64,000 bases of DNA from Lineus longissimus (Eukaryota > Nemertea > Pilidiophora > Heteronemertea > Lineidae). This document shows positions 33,250 through 46,900 of the stretch, in pieces. Positions within the stretch are counted from its first letter, which is position 1, and the number at the start of each line of letters is the position of its first letter. Both the position numbers and the translations under genes were made by a program. The stretch is taken from NCBI RefSeq assembly GCF_910592395.1, contig NC_088309.1, forward strand, positions 25,670,599-25,734,598, read 5' to 3'. The notes beneath the pieces were generated by a model. It worked only from the letters and a program-made list of their open reading frames with translations, did not search any database and was not told where the DNA came from.

Positions 33250-35096
33250 ATGGATATCATGAAGATCAACGTTGGCGGGAGTGTCTTCCAGACAGAGCGC
33301 CAGACCATCCTCAATATCCCCCAGTCAAAGTTAGGATGTACCATATCCATTAATGAACACTATGACGAAACTACGGGGGTATTCTTCTTCGATAGACGTC
33401 CAGGTTTGTTCGAGTCCATCCTGTCTGCGCACAGGGACGGCGAGGTTCACCTGCCAAGTAATGCATGTGGAAGCGAACTGCTTCAAGAGCTGGAGTTCTG
33501 GAACATCCCAGAGACTATGGTGGCTTCATGTTGTTTCGGCAAGGTCAAGAAAGACGTGACGGAGCGGGAGATCGCACGCGCAGTCGCGGACGAGATCTGT
33601 TGTGGTGTGGACGAGAGTCTTGAGATTCGCGCCAGCTCAACCGGATGGGGACGGAAGAGAATGGACACCTGGTTTTTCATGGAGTTCCCGGTCTCCTCCA
33701 AGTTAGCAAAGGTATGATTGATTGATACCGATCTGGAGATGTTGATGGTCTCACCAGACACAGCGAAGGCGGAGCGAAAATGTACGCTAAAACGGAGGCG
33801 CCTGGCCGAGGTTTTCGGCAAAATGAGACAACTAACTATCACCAACAGTGAGGTATTCATGGGATTTTGTTTGCTTCAACATTTCGCTCCGGCCCCAGCG
33901 ATTATGGTATCCTAACCATAACCGCTGGCGGAAAATGAGGCACAATGCTTTATGCACCATAAAGTGCTTCATTGCAATCACGGTGTTTTACATTTTATGT
34001 TGCGTACATCCCTGTCACAGACCACAGAAGTGGAATTGTAATGCGGCCAGGGAGAGTGTAGGATGGCTTTAAAAATAATATTTCTTTTTTTCAGGCTTGG
34101 TCGATCTTCGTTGGTGTGGTCCTTGGTCTTTCCCTGGTGACATATGGCCTGATGTTTGATGAGAGAGCCATGTACCACGAAAATGGTACAGTCATCAGAT
34201 ACCAACACATGTTCGAGAATATCACGGCTCTTATTGATACGCAGAAATGGCGAATAATTTGGACGGGGCGACGACATTTGGAGCTATATGCCGTCGACGC
34301 TCTTCTAAACTTCATCCTGATTGGCGAATTCGTCGTCAGGTTCGCCGTCTGTCCCTTCAAGAAACAGTTCCTGAGATCTTTCACGAATATCCTGGATATC
34401 ATCGTGATCATCACGTATATCCTCGGAATGTTCATAGGCTTTGGCTTGATCAGACGACACCTGGAGGTTCAGGGATTGCAATGGCTTTGGTTGGTGTGCA
34501 TGGTCCTGCAGATGCTGCGTCCTTTTCGCGTTGTCCGTCTCGCGAATACGTTCGACGGTCTTCGTGTCCTCCTGATGGTCTTGAGAAAGAGCTGTTATGG
34601 GCTAATCACCGTCGTCTTGTGCATTAACATCGGTATGATGGTCTTTGCCTTCTTAATATTTGCCGTCGAGATTGGCGTTGAGGACACATTCAAGTCGGTC
34701 TGGGTTGGCGCGTGGTGGGCAGTTGTGACAATGACCACAGTGGGCTACGGAGACACGGTCCCGAAAAGTACCGGTGGTTATGCTGTGGGTTTCTTTTGCA
34801 CGATCTCCGGGCTTGTGATAATTGGCTTGTCCATTCCAGTGGTGACCGGAGGTTTCAATGTCTACTACGATAATGTGCACAAGGAGATGCGAAAGTTGCA
34901 GGAGAAATTAAGGGCCGTCCTGGTTACAACCAAGCCTGTCTCCGTCGTTCCAATGAACGTCTCTACCACGAGCACTGAAGCCCGATGTGCCGAAAGGCAG
35001 GCGGAGAAGTTGGAGGACCCATGGGTCCTCGATAAGACTGTAGCGACTGGAGAAGCAAGACGCCATAGAATGAAGACCGTGACCAAACATTCGTAA
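33250..35096 (+). CDS. voltage-gated potassium channel (Kv, Shaw/Kv3-like T1) with unusual S4, two exons, 487 aa
   Basis: Exons 33250-33711 and 34095-35096 (1464 nt) join in phase 0. ATG 33250 opens the T1 domain directly (MKINVGG); ATGs at 33187 and 33214 are in frame but less likely. T1 (residues about 4-110) has FFFDRRPGLFESIL and SELLQELEFWNIPE, closest to Shaw/Kv3. Six membrane segments follow: S1 155-174, S2 219-238 (with GEFVVRF), S3 about 252-270, S4 about 285-312, S5 321-345, S6 383-405, and the filter TMTTVGYGD at 366-374. It should form tetrameric K+ channels in the plasma membrane. Oddities: S4 keeps only three of the usual regularly spaced charges (R296, R299, R302), flanked by Gln293 and Asn305, with Pro297 inside; S6 has SIP where Kv channels have PVP. 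No stop or frameshift, so it seems functional but may gate atypically. Confidence 0.9.
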
Positions 35097-35321
35097 ACGT
35101 GACGTCAGATAGATTTCTGTCGTCCGAGATATTCGGCCTTATTCGAGACTGTAATTTCTTTCTATACATAATAGATGCTATACATTTTGCTGACTTTGAT
35201 GTGACGTTTTATACTCTTAAAAGGGTGACTAAAGGTAGCAGGTCCGCCATGACTGGGGTTCAATTAGTGGTCCCAAGGCGACTATAACAATGTTACGGGA
35301 CTGGGTGGGGAGGCCTACTTC

Positions 35322-35529
35322 GTTTATCGTATTGATATAGCTCACTGTGATTTAGATGGAGAACTTGGGTGTGTGATTTATGTGACCTGGAGGATAATGT
35401 GCCTATTCGCCCCTTTCCTGTCCTGTAGTAGAATGGCTGGGAGATCTAGAGTTTATCGTATTGCTCTAGCTCACTGTGATTTAGAGGGAGAACTTGGGTG
35501 TGGAATTTAGGTGACCAGGAGGAAAATGC
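35322..35529. repeat. two-copy direct repeat, 129-bp period
   Basis: 35322-35400 and 35451-35529 both start gtttatcgtattg and run 79 bp at roughly 87% identity (gctcactgtgatttaga, gagaacttgggtgtg). The 50 bp between them is unrelated. Confidence 0.85.
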
Positions 35530-36193
35530 ACTCCTCGAATTAACAGGAGACTAAACGATATCAACTAACAGAATTTCGGTCGATTATGAAATAGGAACGC
35601 AATATTTTTCTAGATATTCTCTCACATGCAGTATATTAACACGGCCCCGTATTGTGTCAAATTGTGTCTCATGAAAACGCTAATAAACCAATTTAGAATC
35701 ATTGGAACTTTTTCAAATTCACTTATGACATTGAAAAGACATAGGACTACACTTCTGCAAAGTTTGATGAAACTCCCATCATTGTTTTTTTTTAAATCAC
35801 GAAAATGTATATACATGTATACAGAATGTACACGGACCCTATCGCAGATTTAGTTGTGTCCTGAGCCCGCTCCTGGCTCCCCTGCCGTTGGCCATTCATA
35901 CTACACATAGTACGCACATGAAACGTCCACACAGGAGTAATGCCACGTACTGTATATAAGGGTCCTGTACGGTATGTAGGTTGGAATAAAGATAGGCTGC
36001 GATCGCAACGGTCGTCAGCACGATGTTTGGGGTTCATGGAATAACTCGTCCTTCGGGGCAAAATTCTCACCCTAGGACGGGGTGATTTAAAGTAATCGCG
36101 TCGTTCCAATTTGTTAGCTCAGATGGCGTTAGCTGGGGCCCCGTCAAAATCATTGGCCCACCTGAGGCTGATGAGGAAACTCAAGTAACTCTG

Positions 36194-36280
36194 CAGGGTG
36201 GCCCAGAAAGGTTTTCCCCTCCACAATAGAATTCTATTGTGTATCCATTGTGTGAGGGATAATAATTCTGGGCCACCCTG
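36194..36280. repeat. short inverted-repeat element
   Basis: cagggtggcccagaa (36194-36208) and its perfect complement (36266-36280) flank 57 bp that itself contains the palindrome cacaatagaattctattgtg. It has the size and nested form of a mini-MITE. Confidence 0.7.
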
Positions 36281-36685
36281 GAGTACATGAACTTGTCACC
36301 CTGTTCAAAGACATCGGAGCGAAAGTGAAAAACGAGGACATTTTTGTTTTCCACCGCAACAGGCCTGTGTATTTTACCGTCGCTCTTTATTGTTACCTGC
36401 AGAAATGACTCTCGGCCAATGAGACAGTCGTGCACCATGTCTCTTCTGGATGTGCCCTCCCGTCATAGCTCGCCATGTTGCCAGAGAGTGTACCAAGTCT
36501 TTGCTGGATGTGCCCTGCCCCTTCACTATGCGTACTCTGTCTGATCTAGATGTGTACTCTCTCAACGTAGTGCACCATGTTTCTACAGGGCGGACCTTGT
36601 CTCCACCCTTAGGAAAAATGTGTCTCTTTTTCACATGGTGAATACCTGCCTGATCATTTTCATAAAGAGATTGCATGAAATCAGA

Positions 36686-36862
36686 ACAAAAGACCTGAAG
36701 AGACAGTAGATACTGCAACAACCATACCATAACATGATGCCACAACCAAACCTGATAATACAGCATATGCTGTCACAACCAGACCTGATGAGATTGCAGA
36801 TACTGTCACAACCAGATCTGGCGAGATAACAAATGCTGTTACACCCAGAGCCAAGGGCAGCA
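36686..36862 (+). repeat. 33-bp in-frame repeat, coding-like
   Basis: Five imperfect 33-bp units with core gatactgtcacaaccagacct stand in tandem; the second is shortened to 24 bp. On the + strand three units translate as an 11-residue repeat (TVTTRPDEIAD type), followed by an open stretch to TGA at about 36949 (NEFDGKDPQPFMF). A TAA in the second unit breaks the frame. It may be a decayed coding repeat; no exon borders are convincing. The rest of 35097-37954 holds no supported gene. Confidence 0.4.
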
Positions 36863-37954
36863 CGAGCAGATCAACACCTGATAATCCATCTCAAAGCAGA
36901 CCAATGAACGAGTTCGATGGCAAAGATCCTCAACCGTTTATGTTTTGAAACATACTGAACCTACTATGTGACCAGGCCAATATGAATGATAGAGGCCCAA
37001 GTCTTGTGTGGCAAAGGAAAGCATATTGATAAAGCTACATGTATAAGGAAATCAAAGAGTGTTTCGTCCCCAGACGTCCTGGATTGGGTTGTGACAATTC
37101 ATTAACTCTATTGGAGTTAAGTGGAGTTTCGGTTGAAACAGGTGCTGGCCCTCAGTGCAGGCCATCCTCTATCCAATAGGAAGTAATATCGGGCCAACGA
37201 AAATGAGCTGGGGTATATCTTCGAGTACTCTAAGGATATATTCACATTATACTTGAGCCTTATCCGGCTGGTTGTGACTTTGTTTCCAAGCAGTTCATTC
37301 ATGTCTCTTGGCTTACTCTGTCCAAAATGATTTATCTGAGTCAATAAGATAAAGGTTGCTGCCATTTTCATTCATTTCCATTATGTCCATGACCGACATA
37401 AGAGTATGACGTTGTGGAGAGACATCTACATCACTAGGGGGCTCTTGGTGTAGCCTTTGGTACAGGGTGTATGGTTAGCATCAGCTGCTCTGCTAACAGT
37501 ATAAATGTTCGTCTATGAGGACCGAATTAATGCGGATCATTAGCCGAAGACCAACTGACAGTTTGTCCGGGTATTGTTATTGAAGCAGGATTTCAGGATA
37601 ATTTGACTTAAGAGTTGATTTGTGACGCTTGTTGCCGTCACTATGCACAGCTAAGCAGGCCAAGCCAATGGAAGGGCAATCACCACAATAATATATTCTG
37701 CAGATTGGCTTTGCCACTATTGGTTTGCACCCCCACTGCTTAGGATTTGTTTCGGTATGGATCTATGGAACTTTTCAGTGGATTTACACCTAAACGGAGT
37801 ATAAGAACTGGAAACTAATTATCTTGGTGTGATAAGTGTACTTTTTGTGCTGGAGGAGCCAAGTCAACTAGCGAATCTTTTTTACTCTGAGACCACAGGT
37901 CACATACTCCGCGTACAGGAACAGCCATTAGGCTGGTTCAAGAAGATAAGCAAA

Positions 37955-40900
37955 ATGGCGGACCTAGAAGCAGTATTGGCTGATGTGAGCTATCTCATGG
38001 CCATGGAGAAGAGTAAATCCACTCCAGCGGCCAGAGCTAGCAAGAAAATTGTACTACCGGACCCAAGGTAGGCCTCAGTCAAATCCCTCCCCCGTCAGTC
38101 TCCGATTTCTCCTACAAAACTTCTTCTTACCAACCCAATTTTTCATTTCGTTCACTGGTTCAGGTCCGTTCGCCCTAAACTCATTATAAATCCAAGTCGC
38201 CATTTCACTTATTTGTGTATTTTTATGCTTCACAGTGTCCGTAGTGTCATGCACAAGCATCTGGAGAAAATGGGCGAAGTGACATTTGACAAGATATTTC
38301 ATCAGAAACTGGGTAAGTTTCTATGCGTGGCTGATTTTGTTTCAGGTCAAATGCCATTGGTTACTGTGTCATGATGATGTATACCTTATTTGAATATGAA
38401 CATAAACAAACCAGGCATGCTTCAGTAGACCTCTACTGTAGATGCAGGTGTCTGTTGTGATCTTTGAATGCTTTGGTCACTAGGAGAAATCTACTTTTCC
38501 TCTTAAACTGTAGTCTACTCTTAGTCCTAAGTTAACTTCGTCCTATGTAATGCTAATTTAACCTACGGTAGGTCTACATCTCTATTATGAGACACTGTTG
38601 GGCGTCTCTTCAAGCATTTCACCATGGGGGGGGGGGGGATTTGGATCCTGCATCCCACACTTATTGAAAATAGAAAGTAAATAATCTCTTCCTCAATTGT
38701 CCTTGGGCTTATTACCAGTTTAATAGCAGAGACATCCTGAATTATTAAACAGCCTAAGGTAATGTTTTCCATGTTACAATGCGGAACACCTACATTACTT
38801 CTCCGAAGCTTTGTTTCAGTAACAAGACATTTGTTTACTTAGCGTACAATGCAGTAATTGCAATGACACATTGTACTATTGATCAATACGCTTTAAATAT
38901 TCAGGTACGATGAAATAAGTAACAACTAATGATATGATGATGATGATGATTGTTCTTATGATTATTTATAAAGCCTATGTATGAATAAAAGTTACCAAAT
39001 AATGTCTTGTGTATGAGCCAGGAGTGAATGTGAATGAAACAAGAGTGTATATATTTTTCAGTTACAGCAAAAAAGCTTGATTTGATGAGTAAATAGTAAT
39101 ATTTATTTTCTGTTTTGCAGGATTTTTACTGTTCAAGGAATACTGTAGCAACATGTGTGAGGAGCCTGTCCCTCAACTGAAATTTTACGAAGAGGTAAGC
39201 ATCACCTTTTCATTCCATTTGCAGTGGCTCATTTTTCTTGTTATAAGTTCCATATTATTGTCTCATGTATTTTGTGACATTAATCCCAAACAATACTGGG
39301 TGAAAAAGTTTGTAGTACAGTACTGGCCACTATTAACCTACATTTTTAAAACTTCCCTGTGCTCAGAGCTTCTGGCCTATGGCGGTATAGCTTGGCAGTA
39401 GAACTTTAGAAGCTTTGGCTGCACTCAACATGCACAAAGCAGAAAGTATCTCATTGACCAGTACTGCACTGTTTGTCGCTGGGGCATAAGGCTGTCCTGT
39501 GTATAGTTACCATAGATTTTGTCCCTGGTGATCAACTCGGATCTTGATCTTCTTGCATTGTGGCCCTTTTTACATGTTTTATGTTTCAGGTTTTTGGATG
39601 TTATGTTATGTATAAATGCCTCAGAAACTTGAACATTCCTAATTTGGCAAAGATTTTATATCACCCAAGCCATCTGATCAGGCTGATTTTTCTGCTCTAT
39701 TTTACGACTGCCACTTTCAAAATGTATGAAATAACGCGTCTGGCTTTTAAAAATCGCTCTGTGTGTGGATGACGAAACTCGCTACAGATGTCAATATTGT
39801 ATTTGACATAAATTTATATTAATTTTTTTAATGTATTGTATTTCATTATGCATATCATGATATCATTGAAATAAACAGTGTGTTGTCAATAATGCCAATG
39901 GTTTGACTGTCAGCTTGCACAGTCAGCATAAGTTTTTGTGTACATGTAGGTCATGCAACAGGTGGTGGTCAATGATGACGTCAGGGAAAATATAAAAAGG
40001 CGAGCTTACTGTTGGCGTATATATCCTGCATGCAATGACTATTGACAATGAGGGCATGTTATTACATGACTTGATGAAGTCCACAGTCCTGTCATGCGAG
40101 AAACTGACCTAGCGCCAGTTGTTGGCCGCTACAAATACTCCCTGGAGTGCCCGTTTTGGTCTGCAGTTCTTGGCTGCATTGGAAATTGTACACAAACCTT
40201 CTACCAACAAGCTTTGTTCTCTCTTAACAGGGACTGTATAATGACGATTGTTTTGGTTGCAAACGGCCACTTGTAGCCCAAGGATAACATATTTTGGGCC
40301 TTGGTAAAGTGGTGTGAATGTGGCTGGCTCCAAGTGGCCGTAATAGACTCGCATCCCACGCTTGGGGCAGCTTGAGCTAGTTGAACTTCTCCTCTGCTAC
40401 CACCTGTCTCTACCTGTTGCATTGTGCCATGGATTATGGCCTCACAGCAGTGGAGACCAAGTGGACTGACATAGAATACAAATGGCCGTGTGTGACCTAT
40501 GTAGAACAGCGTAATTGATTGTGCTGCAGGCTATCTGGTACAAAAAAGTTCTGTGTGAATAAGCGCTGATGCTTTGTTTTCTCATCATTTGTCTTGTTCA
40601 TCCAAATAGGAGTTGAAGAATAGTCAGAATATTTGCTGATTTTCGAAAGGAACTGTTTCACACTTTTGCATTCGTGAACTATATTTTGGTTCCGGATGAA
40701 TGTCCTCGCCTCAATCTTTGTGAACCATTCCCCATTCACCATTTCGCATAGGCATTTCATGAGACTGTAAGATTACTGCAGAGATGTTAGAGAAGATTTT
40801 TTATCCTCTCGGTGTAGTACCATCACATCAGTTAAACTTTGCTTGTAACTTTGCATGGCTGGGAACAGTGACAGTGACAATGACAGTGACAACCTTCTGG

Positions 40901-43900
40901 TGTCGCCCCTTGCACCCAACTTTGTGATAAGAATCTTACTCAAGACCAATCCAATATCTGAGCGATGCAGACATGATTGAAAGCCAATATGGCCAATTTC
41001 AATTTCAGTTACCCTGGTAGACTGAAACTATGAGTTTTACTCGTTTTAGCAGATTGAATATCAAACTTAATGCACATAAAGGTTGCCAGCAAATCGCTGC
41101 CTGGATATGGATCAACCAGCTGCGCTTAAAATATTTATGCACCATTTAACTGATTCTCTCGTGCCTGAAGCATGTAAATGGTATACCCTGCGAATACCCC
41201 AACTGAAGCAGCCATTGAAGTGAAAGTGTTTTGAACCTCTACAGAGTTAGGACAGACTTTTTCCACCTGTACTTGTAGTTGTATGAACTTTGGTATTATT
41301 TCTTGCTGCCTCCGAGTTGCTATTGCACACCTACGCAAGTATGTGCAAGTCCGTCTTCCTTCTACGCTACTACATAGCCTATAGTAGCCAACTATCATCG
41401 TTCACCACTCACAATCAAGTTGTGGTTGTAAACATGCCACTGTGAGGGATACGAACCAGGTATTCTGATTGTACCGGAGGATGTGCATATTCTGTTGGCG
41501 AGATGAGAAAATTCTTGCCACAGAATGATGCAGACGCACAGGTCTCTTCCTTGCAAACCTGTTGGAATGCAATAGTGGGAATGACCGTTCTGGTAGAGTT
41601 CACTGGGAAACACCCGCTGGTGAATTGAAGCTTTCTTACTGTGGTTTCCCCATCTGAGGAAACACCATGGGTGATATGAATAAAGACTAGCAATTGCTTT
41701 TACTGAAAACCCCATGTACATTTACACTAGGCCTTTCTGTACAAAACTGAAGTAAAATCATTTACTAGTCTTTATTCATATCACCCAATGGCAAGCACTT
41801 CCAGCATTTGCTACCTACTGCGCTGTCTTCTGAGGACATAGCAACTTGCCTTAGTCCATTTTGTTGTATACTCTCCTGCACTACGAGCGATTTGAATCTT
41901 TTGTACAGTACATGTACACAGAATATGCATGGCTTCCTTTCACTTTCGATTATTCCCGTTTCTGTCAAGTTTCTTCTTTGCAGATGTGATCAGTTTGTGA
42001 ATTCCTTCAAAAGCTGTGAATCTGATCATTGTTCTATCCCTCCATGATTAGGATGACTTTCATGCTTTCGCCAAAGTGCAAATTAAGCCCTAATAGTTGC
42101 TTATTAACGCAGTATTGATTTCCTTTGTATATGATCTTTTGGATTCAACCGCTAGGCGGAACCACGCTCTACAGAAGTGCAATCCAGTGGTCACCATGGA
42201 GACGAATTGTTAGTTTTTGGTGTGGAGGCATCCTGTCTGAAAATGTGCTAAGATCTTGTGTGCATTTCTTAATGTTCTGGTCTATGTAAATTGTCTTTTG
42301 GTTGCTTGCTGATAACGTGATTTACTTCAGAAACCCAGCGTGTGAATGTTGTCATGCGATGTGGATTACGATATCGCGTAAAGTTCATTCACATGAACTG
42401 AGAATTCTGCGATTTATTTGTTATGTTATTTGGTAATTTAATTGCGTGACAAATCAGCTTTGAACATTTTAGTAGGATGCTAAATTGTGGCGCTGTTGTC
42501 TAAGCGTCAAAACTTGTATCATGCCCAGTTGAGTATCTGTATCAGTATTTCATACAAGGGCCTGGACTGTAACTGCATACTGTCTAACTGTGCAACCAAA
42601 GCATCTGCTGAGGCCCAGATCACAGATGTATCAACAATAACACATCAAACTAGAACTGCTCTTCTCGAGGGTAATCAATTCACTATTTTCAATATTTGAT
42701 TAAATGAATAGGCATATCGCTTTGTGAATGGCCAATGGCAATGAAAACTACTGTTGAGAAACACCAGGTGGCTGCATACTAATCGGTATCAAATTATCCA
42801 TTGTCAGGCGTTGAACACAACCAGTAGGCCTGTTTGTGGGTTGTTATAATATCAATCAGAAAGAAAACTAGACAAAAACTTCTTCTTTGGCGTCATCCAT
42901 GCAAAAACAACGGCCGCGCCAGTGTTTCTCTTAATTATTCGTCCCTTTATCTACTTTGTAGCGCATTGCAACATTCACTTGTTGCTCCGTCTTCAACATT
43001 TTAGTGACTCTCACTCAGTCTCAGAGACTGACGTCATTTTGTTCATGCTAGAAACGAAGCCTCTCTGCTGCAGAGAGAGTTGCATCATGGTCTCCTAACT
43101 CTGGCATGTGCTCTGAGCAAGGACTGGACTCGACTCATGGTCCTTCACAACAGAGAGTCTCACCACTCTGACACCCACAGTTCATGGGTCGGCCATCAAA
43201 GTGAAAGTCAGTCTTGTCCAATTAGGATTGAATGTAATGCTGAATCTGTGTGTCATATTCATCAATAATAACAGTCCTTCTGGGACTGGAATACTAATGA
43301 CTCCCGCTTAGAGCAAGTGTGTTTGAGATGATAGAGAAGAGCATTGAGACTCTGGGGGACTGATTGGCTCCAACTCAGAGACCCTAGAACTTTTGGTGGT
43401 CAGGGGTAATTTGAACTTGGTGTTGGGGGTGCTGGAGATCAGAGGGCAGTGATGTCATCAATATGCATTCTTGCCCTGAAGAATTTGGAAGATTTGTTGA
43501 TGATTGCCATTTTCAGCATTCCCTTGGCCACACAGAGGCCAGGAAGCCAGAATTTCAGATTATGGTTCGCATCCCTGCCAACACAGCCATAACCTATCTT
43601 GCTATTGTTTTGATTCAAGTTTATTTCCTGTCCTGGCACCACCGAATTCAAAATCTGAAGCTGAAACTATGGCGGAGCCCAGGAACCGTAATCTTGGCTT
43701 TGGTTTGAGAATGCGAAATCTCTGTGAAAGTTGATGTGTTGGAGCCAAAAGCAGCGGCTGTCTGACTGACTGAAATGTCTATTGCTACTGCTAGTGCTAG
43801 ATACTGCTATTGACCTTACAATATAATGTACCAAGTGGGTGTGAATATGATTTTCAGTGTGTGGGAGATGCCATGGGTGTGGTCACATGATGAAGTGTTC

Positions 43901-46900
43901 ACCGATTAGTATTGTGGTGATGTACTACATAAGTTGTAATTACTGCAAGTAACATGCTAACTGTGTTACCTGTATGTGGTGACCATGGTTATCTGGGCAG
44001 TACTTTACCTTGCCGGTGGGGTTGATGTTCCTTGGGGACAGAAATCCATATGGGCGAGGCCAAAGTAAAGATGTGAGAGGGAACTGCCGTTGATGGAGAA
44101 TACTCCGTCTGAGGTTATAACAGTACATTTAGATACATTTGAAATTGAACTCATCTGTTGTAAAATGATCTCATTGGCTGAAATCTTGCACCAAACATAC
44201 ATTCCTGTAGATGCAACCATAGATCACCCGATACTGCAGACACCGCAATCCATATATTTTGCATTATCATAGCTCTGTTGGATTTGGCTGTTGTCATGAT
44301 GAGGCTACTGCCCGGCATACCATATATTCATGCATCCACATGGAGGCTGTACAACATCCCACTGCCATTGGTAATGTCTGATGCTAGACAAATATTTGTT
44401 TTGGAGATTGCTTTCATTTTAGTCTTCGGTGCGCTATATGGTATGGACTATCAATGATGGAAGGCATTATACCCTTTGCATCGAGAGCACTGTCGGCCAG
44501 TCATGCTTGAATATTGTTCTGTGAGCGAGTTTTTGCCATATGTGGCGCCACTGTAAAACTCCATTAGTGTTGCGCAGCCAATCCCATGTCGATTAGATGA
44601 CTGTGAAGACCAGTACTTGACCACCAACATACATGTAGTCCTGTTGCCTGTGGCAAGGAAAGTCCCTCAATGTTGTGGCTCATAAACTCTTTGATTCTGC
44701 TTCATCTCATGACTAAAGTATTTATTTTGGATGTGCCCAACTAAATTGATTTCTTAATGGATGAAATCAATGAGTGTGAATAGTGATTGTAATGTGCAAC
44801 ATGCCATTAAAATTTTTTATGATCCAACCATATCATGTCAACAATTAAAACACCACCCGGTTCCCTTTTTTTTGTCATCTAGGTGCATCGTTTTGTTCAT
44901 GCCTACGGTTGATATAAGCTGCGCTTACACCACGAAATATTGGTGGACCAATTGCACTTACACCACCACATTGCCGCGACAAATTGGTTCGGCAATCCAT
45001 TGCCGATACAAATTGCCGAGCGAATTTGTCCCACCAAGCTTGATGGTCCAAATTCGCCCGGCTTGTTAAAAGCTCGGCTTTGTCGTGGTGTACGCGCAAA
45101 TGGATCGGCAATTAGCTAGTTAGATGGTTCGGCTCCAGGCGGCGCTTTCGAAATGGCGCTTTCTGCCAAGGCTTTCTGCGTTCTGCTTATTGTTTGCGCG
45201 CCATCTGTAGCCGGATTTTATAACTAGCTGCAGCGCTGGTGTAAGCGCTTGGTGGATTTTCGATGGTGCGGCATTGGTTCAAGAACCAAGATTGGTGGTC
45301 CATTTTCAGGTGGTGTAAGTGCGGCTAATGTATGTGTTTGATGTAGTGTAGTGGTTATTGAATGTGATGATTATCTAAACCAAAGAAAAACCACAGTACA
45401 CTGCCTGGACCATCCCCAGGGACTAGGATTTCCCCATGTATAGAACATGAATAATTACAGATTATACCTGGTAATATTATATCAATGAATGGTGCTCATT
45501 TTGCTGTGTTTGCGTGCAACCTGGAGCCTGAATGGAACCTTTACAATTCAAGCTTCGATTGCTTGTTTACTATGCTAATGTTATGATATGTTAGCATTTA
45601 AAACACAACTTAATAGCGAACCCTGGCACAACTGTCATTCTTGCCAAGAGCGTGTATGTGGTGTTCGTCTATCTAGCTGTCTGTTAAAAATTCCTTTTAC
45701 TGGGTACCAACCAATATTTGGCGCAGTGTACAGGTATTGTGGATGAATGTCATCGAAACCTTATCTGTTTTGATGTCCATTTTCTATTCATGAGATATTT
45801 TGTCATCGGAAATCATGTTCAGACGTATTACTAACCCTGCTGATTTGGTGGGTGTACATGTACAGCCATTCATTTGCCTTGCACGTTTATGACCATTTGC
45901 ATTCCATTTTGTAGTCCATTCAGTTCACAGGTTGTAATCACTGACCTTACGATATGTTTTATTATGCCCTAAACTTGACTCAACTCTTGAAATTCCTGAT
46001 CATGAGAGCTGATTACATTCATTTGGATAATTGTGATGTATTCCTGATCATAAACTGAGGTTGTGCCAGAAAATTGTTGGTGGTTGGTGTGCTGTCTGTT
46101 GTTGCCCAGGATTTGGTTGACAGGGGCTCCACATTTTGCATAAAATATATTCCTGACCCACGGTTGAATACAAATTGCGTACCCCTTTAAAAAACTATTT
46201 TTTTCTAAATATTGTCTCATGATTTGACCTGCCACTCACCCTTCACAGATAGGCTCCCTGTAGTTTATTCTCAGTTATTAGCTTTATATAATCAATATTG
46301 TGAAAAAAAATAATTTCAGTGAACTGAGTTGACTCCAACAAACATAGTGGTAACAATGCCTAACAGAGTCATGATTTGTCTACTCAAGTGATCTGTTTCT
46401 CTCCTATTAAACTGACTTGACTTTTATGCAACAGAATCAACAGTTGGCTCATTGCCCCATGGACTGGCTTTGACCTGGATGATTAAAAACTGTGCTCAAA
46501 TAGTCAGCTTGGTCAAAGGGTTGAAGGGGTGCCTATGCCAACATCCCTATGCCAACAACCTCTAAAAAGGTTTAAGGTCTTTTGCAAATTCTGATGTCCT
46601 TTCAATGACCCTGACTGATTGAATCAGAAGTTTGTAGTCGGCTGTGGGTGACTGCATGTGTTATTTTGAGTTTGGAGTTGATGGTAATGTGGCCACAATC
46701 TCGGTGGTATTCAGGAATTTCCTGATTTCTCTCTTGTTTCAATGTTTGTCCTCCATTGTCAATGTTTCAGTGGATAGGGATGAAGATTGGCGGCATCATC
46801 TCTGCAGGTTGACTAGTTAAGAAAAGCTGTCTTCTCTAATAAACATTCCCAAGTACCGCGGTACTGGAAAAAGCTGTTTGAAGACTTGACTCAAAACCAT

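Noticed and set aside
33718-33915. 65-codon frame in the Kv intron as an extra exon
   Set aside because: Exons 1 and 2 join in phase 0 with normal Kv spacing between T1 and S1; adding it would interrupt the linker and it has no acceptor in phase.
36113-36180. tRNA-like start (ttagctcagatggcg)
   Set aside because: An A-box-like word only; no B box at the right distance and no cloverleaf.
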